From the NCBI RefSeq assembly GCF_018424605.1, contig NZ_QTKT01000011.1, positions 1 through 64,000 of the forward strand: a stretch of 64,000 bases of DNA. Reading direction: 5' to 3'. The notes below the pieces were generated by a model that made no database searches, was not told where the DNA came from, and saw only the letters and a list, made by a program, of their open reading frames with translations. Within the stretch, counting starts at the first letter, position 1. Each line of letters opens with the position of its first letter. Source of the stretch: Marinobacter lipolyticus. Lineage in GTDB: Bacteria > Pseudomonadota > Gammaproteobacteria > Pseudomonadales > Oleiphilaceae. Below, piece by piece: positions 48,030 to 56,749 of the stretch. The position numbers and the translations under genes are program-made.

Positions 48030-48751
48030 AGCGGGACGACATCCGAAAACTGCACCAGAAGAAATACCGCCAGTCACTCGGCCACTTTCTGGTGGAAGGC
48101 GAACATCTGGTGCTGGAACTGGAGAAGGCGGCGGCGAATAACCCGCACTGGCAGCAGGCCCGACTGTACGTCACCAGCGCTTATCAGAACTGGCCCGGCC
48201 CCTGGCCGCGTGAGCTGATCAGCGACCGGCAGATGGCGCACCTGGCAGACACCAAAACCCCGCAGGGCATACTCGCCGTGGTCCCCCTGCCACCGCCCGC
48301 CAGCATCAGCGAAACGGCAACAGAAAAAGCCATCTACCTGCACGAGATTCAGGACCCCGGCAACCTGGGCACCATTCTGCGCACCCTGGCCTGGTTCGGT
48401 GGTTTCCGATGCCTGCTCAGCCCCGGCAGTGTGGACCCGTACAATCCGAAAGTGGTGCGCGCCAGCATGGGGGCCATTTTCCATGTGCCGGTGGAAACCG
48501 ACGTCAGCCTGGACGCCCTCGCCAGCCGCTACCCACGCATTGCCTGCCTGGATATCGGCGGCGATGCCATCGCCAGTGCGGACTTCGCTGCCTGTGACTG
48601 CTACCTCTTCGGCAACGAGGCCCGGGGCGTTCCCGCCGAAGCTCTGACCGACCTCCGCGCCCGCCGGTTTACCATCCCCGGCGGTGGCGCGATTGAATCG
48701 CTGAACCTGGCGACGGCGGTGAATATGGCCATGTACGAGCTGAACCGGTAA
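48026..48751 (+). CDS. SpoU/TrmH-family RNA 2'-O-methyltransferase
   Basis: A 241-residue SPOUT enzyme. An N-terminal substrate domain (KKYRQSLGHFLVEGEHLVLELEK) precedes the knotted catalytic domain. The three family motifs are IYLHEIQDPGNLGTILRTLAWFG, CYLFGNEARGVPAEAL and FTIPGGGAIESLNLATAVNMAMYEL. It starts with GTG inside the end of the FAD dehydrogenase gene. It is an rRNA or tRNA ribose methylase; the target nucleotide cannot be read from sequence. Confidence 0.9.
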   Translation: MKRDDIRKLHQKKYRQSLGHFLVEGEHLVLELEKAAANNPHWQQARLYVTSAYQNWPGPWPRELISDRQMAHLADTKTPQGILAVVPLPPPASISETATEKAIYLHEIQDPGNLGTILRTLAWFGGFRCLLSPGSVDPYNPKVVRASMGAIFHVPVETDVSLDALASRYPRIACLDIGGDAIASADFAACDCYLFGNEARGVPAEALTDLRARRFTIPGGGAIESLNLATAVNMAMYELNR

Positions 48752-48790
48752 CACCCGCGACAGCCCCGATAGACACCGGCCTCAGTTATT

Positions 48791-49558
48791 TCAAGAGCGC
48801 CCGGCCACTTCCTCGATCACACCCATCCCCTGCCGGCAGCCGCCGAGATAGCCAGTGCCGAACAGGTTGTAATGGTTCAGGTAATGGTAAAGGTTGTAGA
48901 CACTGCGCTTGACCGGATACGCGGCCGTGCGGGCGTAGATCCGGTCGTAGGCCTGATAGAAAGCCTGCCCGAAGCCGCCGAACATTTCGGTCATGGCCAG
49001 GTCGGCTTCGCGGTCACCGCAGTACACCGCCGGGTCAATCAGCCAGGGGTTGTGCTGATCGAACAACACATTCCCACCCCAGAGATCGCCATGCAGCAGG
49101 CTCGGATGTTCACAGTGCTGATCCAGCCACCGTGCCAGCCGCTCACCGCAGGACGCCAGCGTGCGCTGAAACGCCGCACGGACGGCGCCGTCTGTAATCC
49201 TGCCCACCTGAAAGCCCAGGCGCTGCTGCACAAAGAAATCCCCCCACGAAGGTGAGATGCCATTGGGCTGGGGCGACAGGCCGATGTAGTTATCGTCAGG
49301 CCAGCCGTAGTCGTCCTGCCGAACTGCATGGAGCCGGGCAAGCCCTTCACCGAGCAGTATCAGAACCGCCTCAGACGCCGGCCCGGCCTTAATTCGGGTC
49401 ATCGTCAACTGCTCAGAGTCGACTTCCAATATTTCGGGAACGCGAATCGCCGTCACCCCCACCTTCTGCAGGCCTGACCTGAGCGCCCTCAATCCGGCGG
49501 CCTCCCGTAGCAGCGCGTCAGAAAAGCGGGTGTGATTAACTTTCGTAAAAGGAGCCAT
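48791..49558 (-). CDS. Fructosamine-kinase-like protein with a short N-terminus
   Basis: A 255-residue member of the fructosamine kinase / APH-like family, which phosphorylates sugar adducts on protein amines. The catalytic loop LLHGDLWGGNVLFD and the metal-binding WLIDPAVYCGDREADLAM are present. Family members have about 285-295 residues; here the chain begins at the segment KVNHTRFSDALLREAAGL, which normally lies about 35 residues in, after the nucleotide loop. An in-frame TAA occurs a few codons upstream of the ATG at 49558, which has GAGGTG before it. So the N-terminal lobe is truncated or was lost, and activity is doubtful. Confidence 0.8.
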   Translation of the reverse strand: MAPFTKVNHTRFSDALLREAAGLRALRSGLQKVGVTAIRVPEILEVDSEQLTMTRIKAGPASEAVLILLGEGLARLHAVRQDDYGWPDDNYIGLSPQPNGISPSWGDFFVQQRLGFQVGRITDGAVRAAFQRTLASCGERLARWLDQHCEHPSLLHGDLWGGNVLFDQHNPWLIDPAVYCGDREADLAMTEMFGGFGQAFYQAYDRIYARTAAYPVKRSVYNLYHYLNHYNLFGTGYLGGCRQGMGVIEEVAGRS

Positions 49559-49621
49559 GGCACCTCGCCGTTACTGAACTAAAGTTGTCAAAGACATTAT
49601 CAACCAACGGAGGGTAGAACC

Positions 49622-50173
49622 ATGAGCAATGAACTGACTGGTAAGAGCGTGGCGTTTCTGGCCACCGACGGCGTGGAACAGGTTGAACTGACCGAACCCT
49701 GGGATCGGCTGAAGAACGCAGGCGCCCGGGTTGAACTGATCTCCCTCGAATCCGGCCATATTGACGGCTACCACCATCTGGACAAGGCCGACCGCTTTCC
49801 CGTCGACCGCACCGTTGACCAGGCTCAGGTTACGGACTACGACGCCCTGGTGTTACCCGGCGGCGTTGCGAATCCCGATGCATTGCGACTGGACAAACAG
49901 GCGGTTGCACTGGTTCGTCAGTTCCACGATCAGGGCAAACCCATCGCCGCCATCTGCCATGCCCCCTGGCTGCTGATTGAAGCGGGCGTGGTCCGGGGCA
50001 AAACACTGGCCTCTTTCCCCAGCCTCGCCACCGACATCAATAATGCCGGCGGGCAGTGGGTGGACGAGCAGGTGCATCAGGAGGGTGGCCTGATCACCAG
50101 CCGCAATCCGGATGATCTGGATGCGTTCTGTGACGCAGTGATTGCGACGCTGGCCGGTCAGCCTAGGGGGTAA
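49622..50173 (+). CDS. DJ-1/PfpI-family protein
   Basis: A 183-residue class I glutamine-amidotransferase-like protein of the PfpI/YhbO group (general stress, glyoxalase or deglycase activity reported for relatives). The nucleophile elbow AAICHAPWLLIEAG carries the cysteine followed by histidine, and the acidic partner lies in VEQVELTEPWDRLKNAG. GGAGGGTAGAACC stands before the ATG. It is divergent from the fructosamine-kinase-like gene 63 bp away. Both families are linked to protein glycation repair, so the pair may be functionally related. Confidence 0.88.
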   Translation: MSNELTGKSVAFLATDGVEQVELTEPWDRLKNAGARVELISLESGHIDGYHHLDKADRFPVDRTVDQAQVTDYDALVLPGGVANPDALRLDKQAVALVRQFHDQGKPIAAICHAPWLLIEAGVVRGKTLASFPSLATDINNAGGQWVDEQVHQEGGLITSRNPDDLDAFCDAVIATLAGQPRG

Positions 50174-50198
50174 TCGATTATTACCTTGTCCCAAGACA

Positions 50199-50870
50199 TC
50201 AGACATCCTCCAGCACAAGAACAATCAGCTCTTTCGGGCCGTGGGCACCGTAAGCCAGCACCTGCTCAATATCGGCAGTCTTGGACGGCCCGGACACCAG
50301 CAGTGCGTTGGTGGGCAGGCCTGCCGCCCAATTCTGCGCGGTCATCAGGTCGTAGAAGTTGTCATGGATCTCGCTGGCCCGCAGCAGGGCAATGTGTACG
50401 GGCGGCACCAGGCTCATCAGCCGCGGTTCGTGGCGATCCGGCCACAGCACCAGCGAGCCGGTGGCGGCAATGCCACCCACCGTGCCGGTGAGACTCGCCG
50501 GTACGTCGTTGAACAGCTCCTCTTTCCATGCCTCGACAGGCCGGTCGTAAACCCGTAATTCCGGGCAGTCCGGCCGGTCCCGCCAGGCTCGCTCCAGTTG
50601 CTGGCCGTGGGCGGTGGCCGGTGCGTACAGCAAACTGCCAATGTCCCGTTGCGATAGCAGTTGCGCCACCACGTCGGGCCAATTGGCCTGCGGTATTTCA
50701 TGCACTTCCGTATGCACGGCTTCCATCAGGGTTCGCAGCCGGGCCACCCGTTCCTGGGGTGGGTAACGCCAGGGTTCGGTGACCAGAGACGCATCGAACT
50801 CGTCCGGGCGGGGTGACGTACCGGCCAGACCGGCTCTCAGTTTGTTGAGAATAGTGCTACGGGCACTCAT
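50199..50870 (-). CDS. lutC: L-lactate utilisation protein LutC
   Basis: A 223-residue LUD-domain protein, third subunit of the LutABC L-lactate oxidising complex. Family patterns are GIAATGSLVLW near the middle and LMSLVPPVHIALLRASEI, SGPSKTADIEQVLAYGAHGPKELIVLVLED at the C-terminus. Its start overlaps the lutB stop by 4 bp. It is the last gene of lutA-lutB-lutC. Confidence 0.92.
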   Translation of the reverse strand: MSARSTILNKLRAGLAGTSPRPDEFDASLVTEPWRYPPQERVARLRTLMEAVHTEVHEIPQANWPDVVAQLLSQRDIGSLLYAPATAHGQQLERAWRDRPDCPELRVYDRPVEAWKEELFNDVPASLTGTVGGIAATGSLVLWPDRHEPRLMSLVPPVHIALLRASEIHDNFYDLMTAQNWAAGLPTNALLVSGPSKTADIEQVLAYGAHGPKELIVLVLEDV

Positions 50871-52327
50871 GTTCGCGGGTCTCCGACGGCGTTGGTGCTC
50901 AGGTGGTCCCGGGCCAGGTCATGGAGTGACCGCCGAGCAGGCACCGGTGCGCTGTGATTCTCGGTCCAGGGGCCCACACGTTTCGGCGCCAGCCCCCGGA
51001 AACGGGTCGCGCCCCACAGGAACAGCCGATACAGCGCCGGCTGCGTGTTCAGCCACTGCCAGCTGCGCCAGATCATACGCTCCTTGCGGGAATACTTGCT
51101 GCCGGCCCCCTTCACCGCCTTCGGTTCATGCTGCGGTGACTGCACGTTTTCCTGACGCAGCCGTTGCAGCAACTCGGGAATCGGTATCTTCACCGGGCAC
51201 ACTTCCCCGCAGGCTCCGCACAACGACGACGCACTGGGGTGGTCCGGAACCCGGTCCAACCCCACCATGTGGGGTGTAACGATTTTGCCGATCGGGCCCG
51301 GGTACACTTCGCCGTAGGTGTGGCCGCCGACCCGGGTGTACACCGGGCAATGATTCATGCAGGCGCCACAGCGAATGCAGTTCAGTGTCTGGCGCAGCTG
51401 GGCGTCGGCAAACGCACCGGTACGGCCGTTGTCCAGCAACACCAGGTGCACCTCTTCCGGCCCGTCCAGTTCATCGGGCTTGCGCGGGCCGGAGATCATG
51501 TTGACGTAGGTGGTAATGGGCTGCCCAAGTGCGGAGCGGGTCAGCAGCGACAGCAGCGGCACCACATCCCGCAGATTCGACACCACTTTCTCGATGCCGG
51601 TTACCGCAATGTGCACCGGCGGCGCGGTGGTACTCATGCGGCCATTGCCTTCGTTTTCCACCAGCAACAGGGTGCCGGTTTCGGCAATCGCGAAGTTCAC
51701 CCCGGACACCCCCACATCCGCTTCCAGGAACTTGCGACGCAGGATGCGGCGACCGGTCTGGATCAATTCATCCACATCCTCGGAGACGGGTTCACCCAGC
51801 TTCTCGTTGAACAGCTGCGACACCTGCCGCGCGTTCTTGTGAATGGCGGGCATGATGATGTGTGAGGGCTTCTCATGGTCGAGCTGAACGATGTACTCGC
51901 CCATGTCGGATTCCAGGCACTCGATGTCCCGGTCGGCAAGATAGTCGTTCATTTCCATCTCTTCGCTGACCATGGACTTGCCTTTCACCACCTGACGGCC
52001 GTTACGGGCCTCAATGATGCCGTGCACGATCTCGTTGGCCTGCGCCGTGGTTTCCGCCCAATGCACCTTGATCCCGTTGGCGGTGAGCCTGGCCTCGAGC
52101 TGCTCCAGCAGATCCGGCAAATTCGACAGCGAGCGGGCGCGGATCAGATTGCCCAGCTCCCGCAGCCCCTCACGCTCAGCTTCGTCGCTGAAGGCGTCCG
52201 CGCGCTTGCGCATCAGCGAGTCCATGGCGGTGCGGAAGTTGGCACGCAACTGTGGATCGGCCAGCGCATCGTGGGCACGGCTTTTGAAGTCACTGGTCAG
52301 CTCGGTGACCGGAATACGCTGGTTCAT
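50867..52327 (-). CDS. lutB: L-lactate utilisation iron-sulfur protein LutB
   Basis: A 486-residue protein with an N-terminal LUD-like domain (VVKGKSMVSEEMEMNDYL, ETGTLLLVENEGNGRM) and two C-terminal [4Fe-4S] motifs, CIRCGACMNHCP and CGACGEVCP. It passes electrons in lactate oxidation to pyruvate. The frame is open to 52549 inside lutA; the ATG at 52327 overlaps the lutA stop (ATGA) and is the coupled start. Length agrees with LutB/YkgF (about 475). Confidence 0.93.
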   Translation of the reverse strand: MNQRIPVTELTSDFKSRAHDALADPQLRANFRTAMDSLMRKRADAFSDEAEREGLRELGNLIRARSLSNLPDLLEQLEARLTANGIKVHWAETTAQANEIVHGIIEARNGRQVVKGKSMVSEEMEMNDYLADRDIECLESDMGEYIVQLDHEKPSHIIMPAIHKNARQVSQLFNEKLGEPVSEDVDELIQTGRRILRRKFLEADVGVSGVNFAIAETGTLLLVENEGNGRMSTTAPPVHIAVTGIEKVVSNLRDVVPLLSLLTRSALGQPITTYVNMISGPRKPDELDGPEEVHLVLLDNGRTGAFADAQLRQTLNCIRCGACMNHCPVYTRVGGHTYGEVYPGPIGKIVTPHMVGLDRVPDHPSASSLCGACGEVCPVKIPIPELLQRLRQENVQSPQHEPKAVKGAGSKYSRKERMIWRSWQWLNTQPALYRLFLWGATRFRGLAPKRVGPWTENHSAPVPARRSLHDLARDHLSTNAVGDPRT

Positions 52328-53145
52328 TCGGCGCCCCCACAACGTTCCCAGAGAAAACTGGCGAGATGGCGGCCGCGGAACCCGTGTTGCTGTTTTTCCA
52401 GCGCGCCGTTGATGTTCATCAGACAGCCAGCGTCGGCGCTGATGGCTTCCGCCGCGCCCGACCCTCTCAGCGCAGCGGTCTTGTCCAGCACCATGGCCCC
52501 GGAAATGTCCGGCATGCGGACGGAGAAGGTGCCGCCAAAGCCACAGCATTCGCTTTCGTGGTCGTGATCCACCCGCTGCACGTTATCGAGCTGAGCCAGC
52601 AGTTCCCGCGCGTGCAGGTGGGTATTCATTTCCCGGCGGGCGGTGCAGGAGGTGTGCAGGGCAATTTTGTAGGGCTGCCCCCGGTCCACCAGCTTCACCT
52701 GACAGACTTTCAGCAGAAATTCAGTCAGCTCGAACGTGCGCGCCGCCAGCGCCTCGGCCCGCCGCAGGTTGTCCGGCTCATCGGCAAACAGTTCCCGGTA
52801 ATGGTGGCGAAACATGCCCGCGCAGGAACCGGACGGCACCACAACCGGGCGGCCATCATCCAGCAGGTTCAGCTGCGCCAGCGCCACCGCCCTGGCCTCA
52901 TCGCGGTAACCAGACGTCCACGCCGGCTGCCCGCAGCAGCTCTGTTGTTGCGGGAAATGCACTCGAATGCCCTGCTGTTCGAGTAGACGAATGGCATCGA
53001 GACCCGCTTCGGGAAAGAACAGGTCGACCACGCAGGTGCCAAACAGCGACACGTCCTCCGGTTTCCCGGGATAAGCGCGCTCCGGGGCCCGGGCCGGGGC
53101 GATACGGGTTGCATTGGGGGCAGCATCGTAGAACAGCTCGCTCAT
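52324..53145 (-). CDS. lutA: L-lactate utilisation protein LutA
   Basis: A 273-residue protein with two cysteine-rich CCG domains: the first ends QSCCGQPAW and the second SECCGFGGTF, with upstream cysteines in FGTCVVDLF and HTSCTARREM. These bind an unusual iron-sulfur centre as in heterodisulfide reductase and LutA/YkgE. The ATG at 53145 is preferred over the frame start at 53172 because GGAGACTG lies upstream of it. It is the first gene of the lut operon, divergent from a GntR gene with two matching operators between. Confidence 0.9.
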   Translation of the reverse strand: MSELFYDAAPNATRIAPARAPERAYPGKPEDVSLFGTCVVDLFFPEAGLDAIRLLEQQGIRVHFPQQQSCCGQPAWTSGYRDEARAVALAQLNLLDDGRPVVVPSGSCAGMFRHHYRELFADEPDNLRRAEALAARTFELTEFLLKVCQVKLVDRGQPYKIALHTSCTARREMNTHLHARELLAQLDNVQRVDHDHESECCGFGGTFSVRMPDISGAMVLDKTAALRGSGAAEAISADAGCLMNINGALEKQQHGFRGRHLASFLWERCGGAE

Positions 53146-53179
53146 GGCTTCACAGTCTCCGGGCGAGAACAAATCGGTA

Positions 53180-53198
53180 AAATTGGTAATACCAATTT
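53180..53198. promoter_or_regulatory. FadR/LldR-type operator 1, perfect palindrome
   Basis: AAATTGGTAATACCAATTT is a perfect 19-bp palindrome with the TGGT-N3-ACCA core bound by GntR regulators of the FadR subfamily (LldR, PdhR). It lies 35 bp upstream of the lutA start. Confidence 0.8.
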
Positions 53199-53277
53199 AC
53201 ACCGGCATTCTGATACAGTAAGTGAGTTACTGACGCACTGTCAAAGATAGACGATTAGTACATTGGTATTAAAGAAG

Positions 53278-53288
53278 TGGTCTGACCA
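53278..53288. promoter_or_regulatory. FadR/LldR-type operator 2
   Basis: TGGTCTGACCA has the same TGGT-N3-ACCA core as operator 1 and lies 22 bp before the GntR start. A half site (TTGGTATTA) occurs between the two at about 53263. Two sites flanking a divergent promoter allow looped repression as known for lldPRD. Confidence 0.7.
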
Positions 53289-53310
53289 ATAACGGGAGTG
53301 TGAGTTCAGC

Positions 53311-54087
53311 ATGGGCATCGGTCACATTTCACCCAGGCGCCTCGCCGACACCATTGTCGAGCAGCTGGAAACGATGATTCTGGAAGGCGCGCTGCAACCC
53401 GGGGAAAAGCTGCCGGCCGAGCGGGTTCTGGCGCAGCAGTTCGGGGTGTCGCGGCCGTCGCTGCGGGAGGCGGTTCAGCGGCTGGCGGCAAAAGGGCTGC
53501 TGGTCAGCCGGCAGGGGGGCGGAAACTGCGTCGCCGAGTCGCTCGGTTCCAGTTTCAGTGACCCGCTGATCGGACTGCTGGAAAACCGGCCCGATGCCCA
53601 GCGTGACCTGCTGGAATTCCGTCGCACCCTGGAAGCCGACTGCGCCTTCTACGCCGCCCAGCGGGCCACCGAAGTGGACAAGGCCAAGCTCCGGGACGCC
53701 TATGAAGCCCTGCAGGCCTGCTACAGCGACGACGGCGAACAGAACGTCAGTGCCGAAGGTGCTGCCGACGCCCGCTTCCACCTCGCCATTGCCGAAGCCA
53801 GCCACAATGCGATTCTTTTGCACACCATTCGCGGGCTGTTCAACCTGTTGAAGAACAGCGTCGTCACCAATATTGGCGGCATGTACGCGAAAACCACGGA
53901 AACCCGCGATGGCCTGAGACAGCAGCACCAACAGCTGTTCGACGCCATCATGGCGGGCCGCGCCGAAGATGCCCGGGATATTGCCGGACTGCATATCCAA
54001 TATGTGCAGGGGGTGTTGTCAGAGCAGTTCGAGAGCCATCGGCGGCTGGAGCGCTCCCTGCGACGGGATCAGCTGACGCGCGGCTGA
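53311..54087 (+). CDS. GntR-family (FadR subfamily) lactate-type regulator
   Basis: A 258-residue regulator with an N-terminal winged helix (LADTIVEQLETMILEGALQPGEKLPAERVLAQQFGVSRPSLREAVQRLAAKGLL) and a helical FCD effector domain whose metal/ligand histidines appear in ARFHLAIAEASHN and later helices. It resembles LldR/PdhR. Divergent from lutABC with two TGGTnnnACCA operators between, it is almost surely the lactate-responsive repressor of that operon. No lactate permease is adjacent. Confidence 0.88.
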   Translation: MGIGHISPRRLADTIVEQLETMILEGALQPGEKLPAERVLAQQFGVSRPSLREAVQRLAAKGLLVSRQGGGNCVAESLGSSFSDPLIGLLENRPDAQRDLLEFRRTLEADCAFYAAQRATEVDKAKLRDAYEALQACYSDDGEQNVSAEGAADARFHLAIAEASHNAILLHTIRGLFNLLKNSVVTNIGGMYAKTTETRDGLRQQHQQLFDAIMAGRAEDARDIAGLHIQYVQGVLSEQFESHRRLERSLRRDQLTRG

Positions 54088-54097
54088 GCCCTCGCCA

Positions 54098-54838
54098 TCA
54101 AAGCACACTGTTGATCTCTCGCCAGAGCCGGCGGTAGGCGTCGGCCGCCACCGAATGCGGGGCCAGCAAATCCACCGGCGTGCCTTCCTCTCCCATACGC
54201 TCCACCACGCTGGCATTGGGGATGATGGTTTTCAGACCGGTGGGTAACCGAACTTCCTGCGCGTCGATCAGTTCACGATGCAGGTTTTTGCGACGGTCGG
54301 CCATGGTATAGAACGGGCGCAAGCGAGCGGGTTTGAGCTTTTTCTCCCGGGCGAACTCCTGCAACTGTTGCCAGCTGTTCAGGGATAACCAGGTCGGGAT
54401 CACCGGCACAAATACCTTATCCGCCGCCTTCAGCACCTGCTCCGACAATCGCGATAGCGAAGGCGGGCAATCGAGCACCACCAGGCTGGTTTCTTCCGAC
54501 AGGGGCGCCAGCCATTCTCTGATAAGGTTGGCGCTGTCGTCCTGCTCCAGCTTGACGTCAAGGTTACGGAAACTGGTATGGGACGGGATGAAATCGAGAT
54601 TGTCGTAGTGGCTGGTGTGTATGAAATCCGCAATCGGTGTCTTGCCCTTCATCAGAGCCGACAACTTACGACCCTTGACGCGATTGGCACCCGCCAGATA
54701 CCAGCTGGAGGCGCCCTGGGGGTCCAGATCCCAAAGCAGTGTCGAATACCCCGCCTGACTGGCAAGGTAGGCAATATTCACTGCAGACGCGGTTTTTCCC
54801 ACACCCCCCTTCAGACTGTAAAACGCGATTGTTTTCAC
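54098..54838 (-). CDS. Orphan ParA-family ATPase
   Basis: A 246-residue MinD/ParA-type ATPase. The deviant Walker A is SLKGGVGKTAS (residues 8-18), Walker A' is WDLDPQG and Walker B is LVVLDCPPSLS. No parB gene or parS repeat is adjacent, so it is a stand-alone ParA, possibly positioning a cellular cargo. The frame opens far upstream at 55294, opposite the enoyl-CoA hydratase gene, but the GTG at 54838 puts the Walker motif at the right distance and has GGGAG upstream. An intrinsic terminator lies 26 bp before this start. Confidence 0.85.
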   Translation of the reverse strand: MKTIAFYSLKGGVGKTASAVNIAYLASQAGYSTLLWDLDPQGASSWYLAGANRVKGRKLSALMKGKTPIADFIHTSHYDNLDFIPSHTSFRNLDVKLEQDDSANLIREWLAPLSEETSLVVLDCPPSLSRLSEQVLKAADKVFVPVIPTWLSLNSWQQLQEFAREKKLKPARLRPFYTMADRRKNLHRELIDAQEVRLPTGLKTIIPNASVVERMGEEGTPVDLLAPHSVAADAYRRLWREINSVL

Positions 54839-54863
54839 TCTGAGACTCCCGTTTTTCAGGCAT

Positions 54864-54886
54864 AAAAAAACCGGGGAGATCCCCGG
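54864..54886 (-). terminator. Intrinsic terminator in the parA leader
   Basis: On the minus strand: stem CCGGGG / CCCCGG (54871-54886) with a 4-base loop, followed by seven Ts (54870-54864). It sits between the parA start and the divergent promoter region, with no minus-strand gene upstream for it to end. It is either an attenuator for parA or the end of a short untranslated RNA. Confidence 0.75.
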
Positions 54887-55036
54887 CCAGAGCATTGACA
54901 CGATTCGCAAACCCAATGCACATCGTCCTGATGTAAAACAGTCTGCCACTGAATAGTGACAGTTTGATGACAGCCCATTACTGCTATCTTGTAGGTATCC
55001 ATCGATCACCGAACCGAACGCCCCGAGGAAACCGCA

Positions 55037-55813
55037 ATGACCGACCTGCCCGTGCTCACCGCCGAAGACGATGGCGTCCTCACCATCACCCTGAACCGGC
55101 CTGAAAAACGCAACGCCGTGGATCGCCCCACCGCAAGCGCCCTGCGCCGGGCCTTCACGGAATTCGAGGAAAACCACGCGTTGAAAGCAGCGGTTCTGTA
55201 CGGCGCCGGCGGAAACTTCTGTGCCGGCGCCGACCTGGCGGCGATGGACGACCCGGAACGTCGCAACGAAATTGACCCCCACGGCACCGGCCATGGCCCC
55301 ATGGGGCCGACGCGCATGGCGCTGAGCAAACCGGTGATCGCGGCGGTATCCGGCTACGCGGTGGCCGGCGGCCTGGAGCTGGCCTTGATGTGTGACTTAC
55401 GGGTGATGGAGGCATCGGCGGTATTCGGGGTGTTCTGCCGCCGCTGGGGCGTTCCTCTGATTGATGGCGGCACGGTGCGGTTGCCACGGATTGTTGGCCA
55501 TGGCCGGGCAATGGACATGATTCTCACCGGGCGCCCGGTCCACGCAGACGAAGCGTTCGCGATGGGACTGGCCAACCGCGTGGTGGCCGAAGGTGCCGCG
55601 CTGGAAAGCGCCCAGAGTCTGGCCCGGGACATTGCCCGCTTCCCGCAGCGCTGCCTGCTGGCCGATCGCGCCTCTGCCCTGCGCCAATGGGATCTGGACC
55701 TGCAGCAGGCACTGGTCTCGGAGGGCGCGGCGGGGTATCCGGTGGTGTTCGAGGAATCCATTGAGGGGGCGAAAAAATTCAGGGATGGCGCCGGTCGTCA
55801 CGGCCAGTTCTGA
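55037..55813 (+). CDS. Enoyl-CoA hydratase/isomerase family protein
   Basis: A 258-residue crotonase-fold enzyme. The oxyanion hole segments are GNFCAGADLAAM and VSGYAVAGGLELALMCDLRV; the region VFGVFCRRWGVPLIDGGTVRLPRIVG holds the usual position of catalytic acids, where Gly/Asp replace the two glutamates of true hydratases. Activity as an isomerase or another crotonase is therefore possible. It overlaps the convergent gene at 55779 by 35 bp. Confidence 0.88.
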   Translation: MTDLPVLTAEDDGVLTITLNRPEKRNAVDRPTASALRRAFTEFEENHALKAAVLYGAGGNFCAGADLAAMDDPERRNEIDPHGTGHGPMGPTRMALSKPVIAAVSGYAVAGGLELALMCDLRVMEASAVFGVFCRRWGVPLIDGGTVRLPRIVGHGRAMDMILTGRPVHADEAFAMGLANRVVAEGAALESAQSLARDIARFPQRCLLADRASALRQWDLDLQQALVSEGAAGYPVVFEESIEGAKKFRDGAGRHGQF

Positions 55814-56651
55814 GCAATTCCGCCGCCCAGGCCGCGACGCCGGGGTAGGCGTCCAGATCCAGCACGAATTCCTGACCGCGCGCGGCACTCTGCAGGTAGC
55901 TGTAGGGGGATTGATGCCGCCATCGCTCGGCCCGGGTGTGGTAACTCAAAGGGGGCCGGCCCTCGCCCGGGAAAAACGCGGACGGCAACCGCCAGCGGGT
56001 TGGCAGGCGAGCCTCCGGATCAGTCAGCACCAGCGCGTCGTGCCCGCGGCAGAACACGCCACTGCCCGGCAGCGTCCCTGCCTGGCCGGGCATCTCGAAA
56101 CGCTCTGAAGCAACATAGAGTGTGTTTCCGGGATCAGCCGCACCGTGAAAATGCGGATGGTAGCGCGCCCATGGCAGGGCACCCGACTCAAGCCCGTCAA
56201 TGCCGTAAACTTCGCCCACTTGGAGCCAGCCCCAGAGGCTGTGAAACGGCCGGGTGCCGGGTACAAACCGCCAGCGTCGCTGCCACAGCTCCGCCTGCCG
56301 GAAAACCCCGAAAAACAGGAACAGGTCGCCGCGAGTGACGCCCTGATTGCGCAAATGCCCCTGGGCCGATCCGGTCTGCCCCAGCACCGGCCGCCAGCCG
56401 TCTGCCCGCGGAAAGGCATCGGCCACCAGATCCGGGTCAAGGTGGGCCCCGTGCGCACCGGTGATCCGGCCGCCGCTAAGATCATGGGCAATCTTGCCCA
56501 GCCGACGCTGCCCGAAGTGAACCTGATCGTAGCGAATACGGGACTGGCGATCGGGAATGGGCAGCACGCACAGTGAGCCGTCCGGCAGCATGGGGCTGGG
56601 ACAGCCGCCAGCCGACGAATCAAAGCCTTTCCGGCTGAGAATCAGGCGCAT
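55779..56651 (-). CDS. Nmad3-like protein of unknown function
   Basis: A 290-residue protein starting MRLILSRKGFDSSAGG and continuing CPSPMLPDGSLCVLPIPD. This is the pattern I associate with the 'nucleotide modification associated domain 3' (Nmad3) family, found widely as single chromosomal genes. It contains an HFHGAADPGNTLYVAS segment with several histidines and several tryptophan-rich stretches. The frame opens at 56738; the ATG at 56651 is the natural start for this family, though its ribosome site is weak. Its 3' end overlaps the enoyl-CoA hydratase gene on the other strand. The family assignment is from memory. Confidence 0.62.
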   Translation of the reverse strand: MRLILSRKGFDSSAGGCPSPMLPDGSLCVLPIPDRQSRIRYDQVHFGQRRLGKIAHDLSGGRITGAHGAHLDPDLVADAFPRADGWRPVLGQTGSAQGHLRNQGVTRGDLFLFFGVFRQAELWQRRWRFVPGTRPFHSLWGWLQVGEVYGIDGLESGALPWARYHPHFHGAADPGNTLYVASERFEMPGQAGTLPGSGVFCRGHDALVLTDPEARLPTRWRLPSAFFPGEGRPPLSYHTRAERWRHQSPYSYLQSAARGQEFVLDLDAYPGVAAWAAELLRTGRDDRRHP

Positions 56652-56749
56652 GGAATTCCCGCTAAAATCCTGGATGACTTCTGGGAAGGCAATGCTATCG
56701 TAGAAACAGGGTGAATGCCCGCCCTGCAAAAAGCACACAGGAACAGGAT

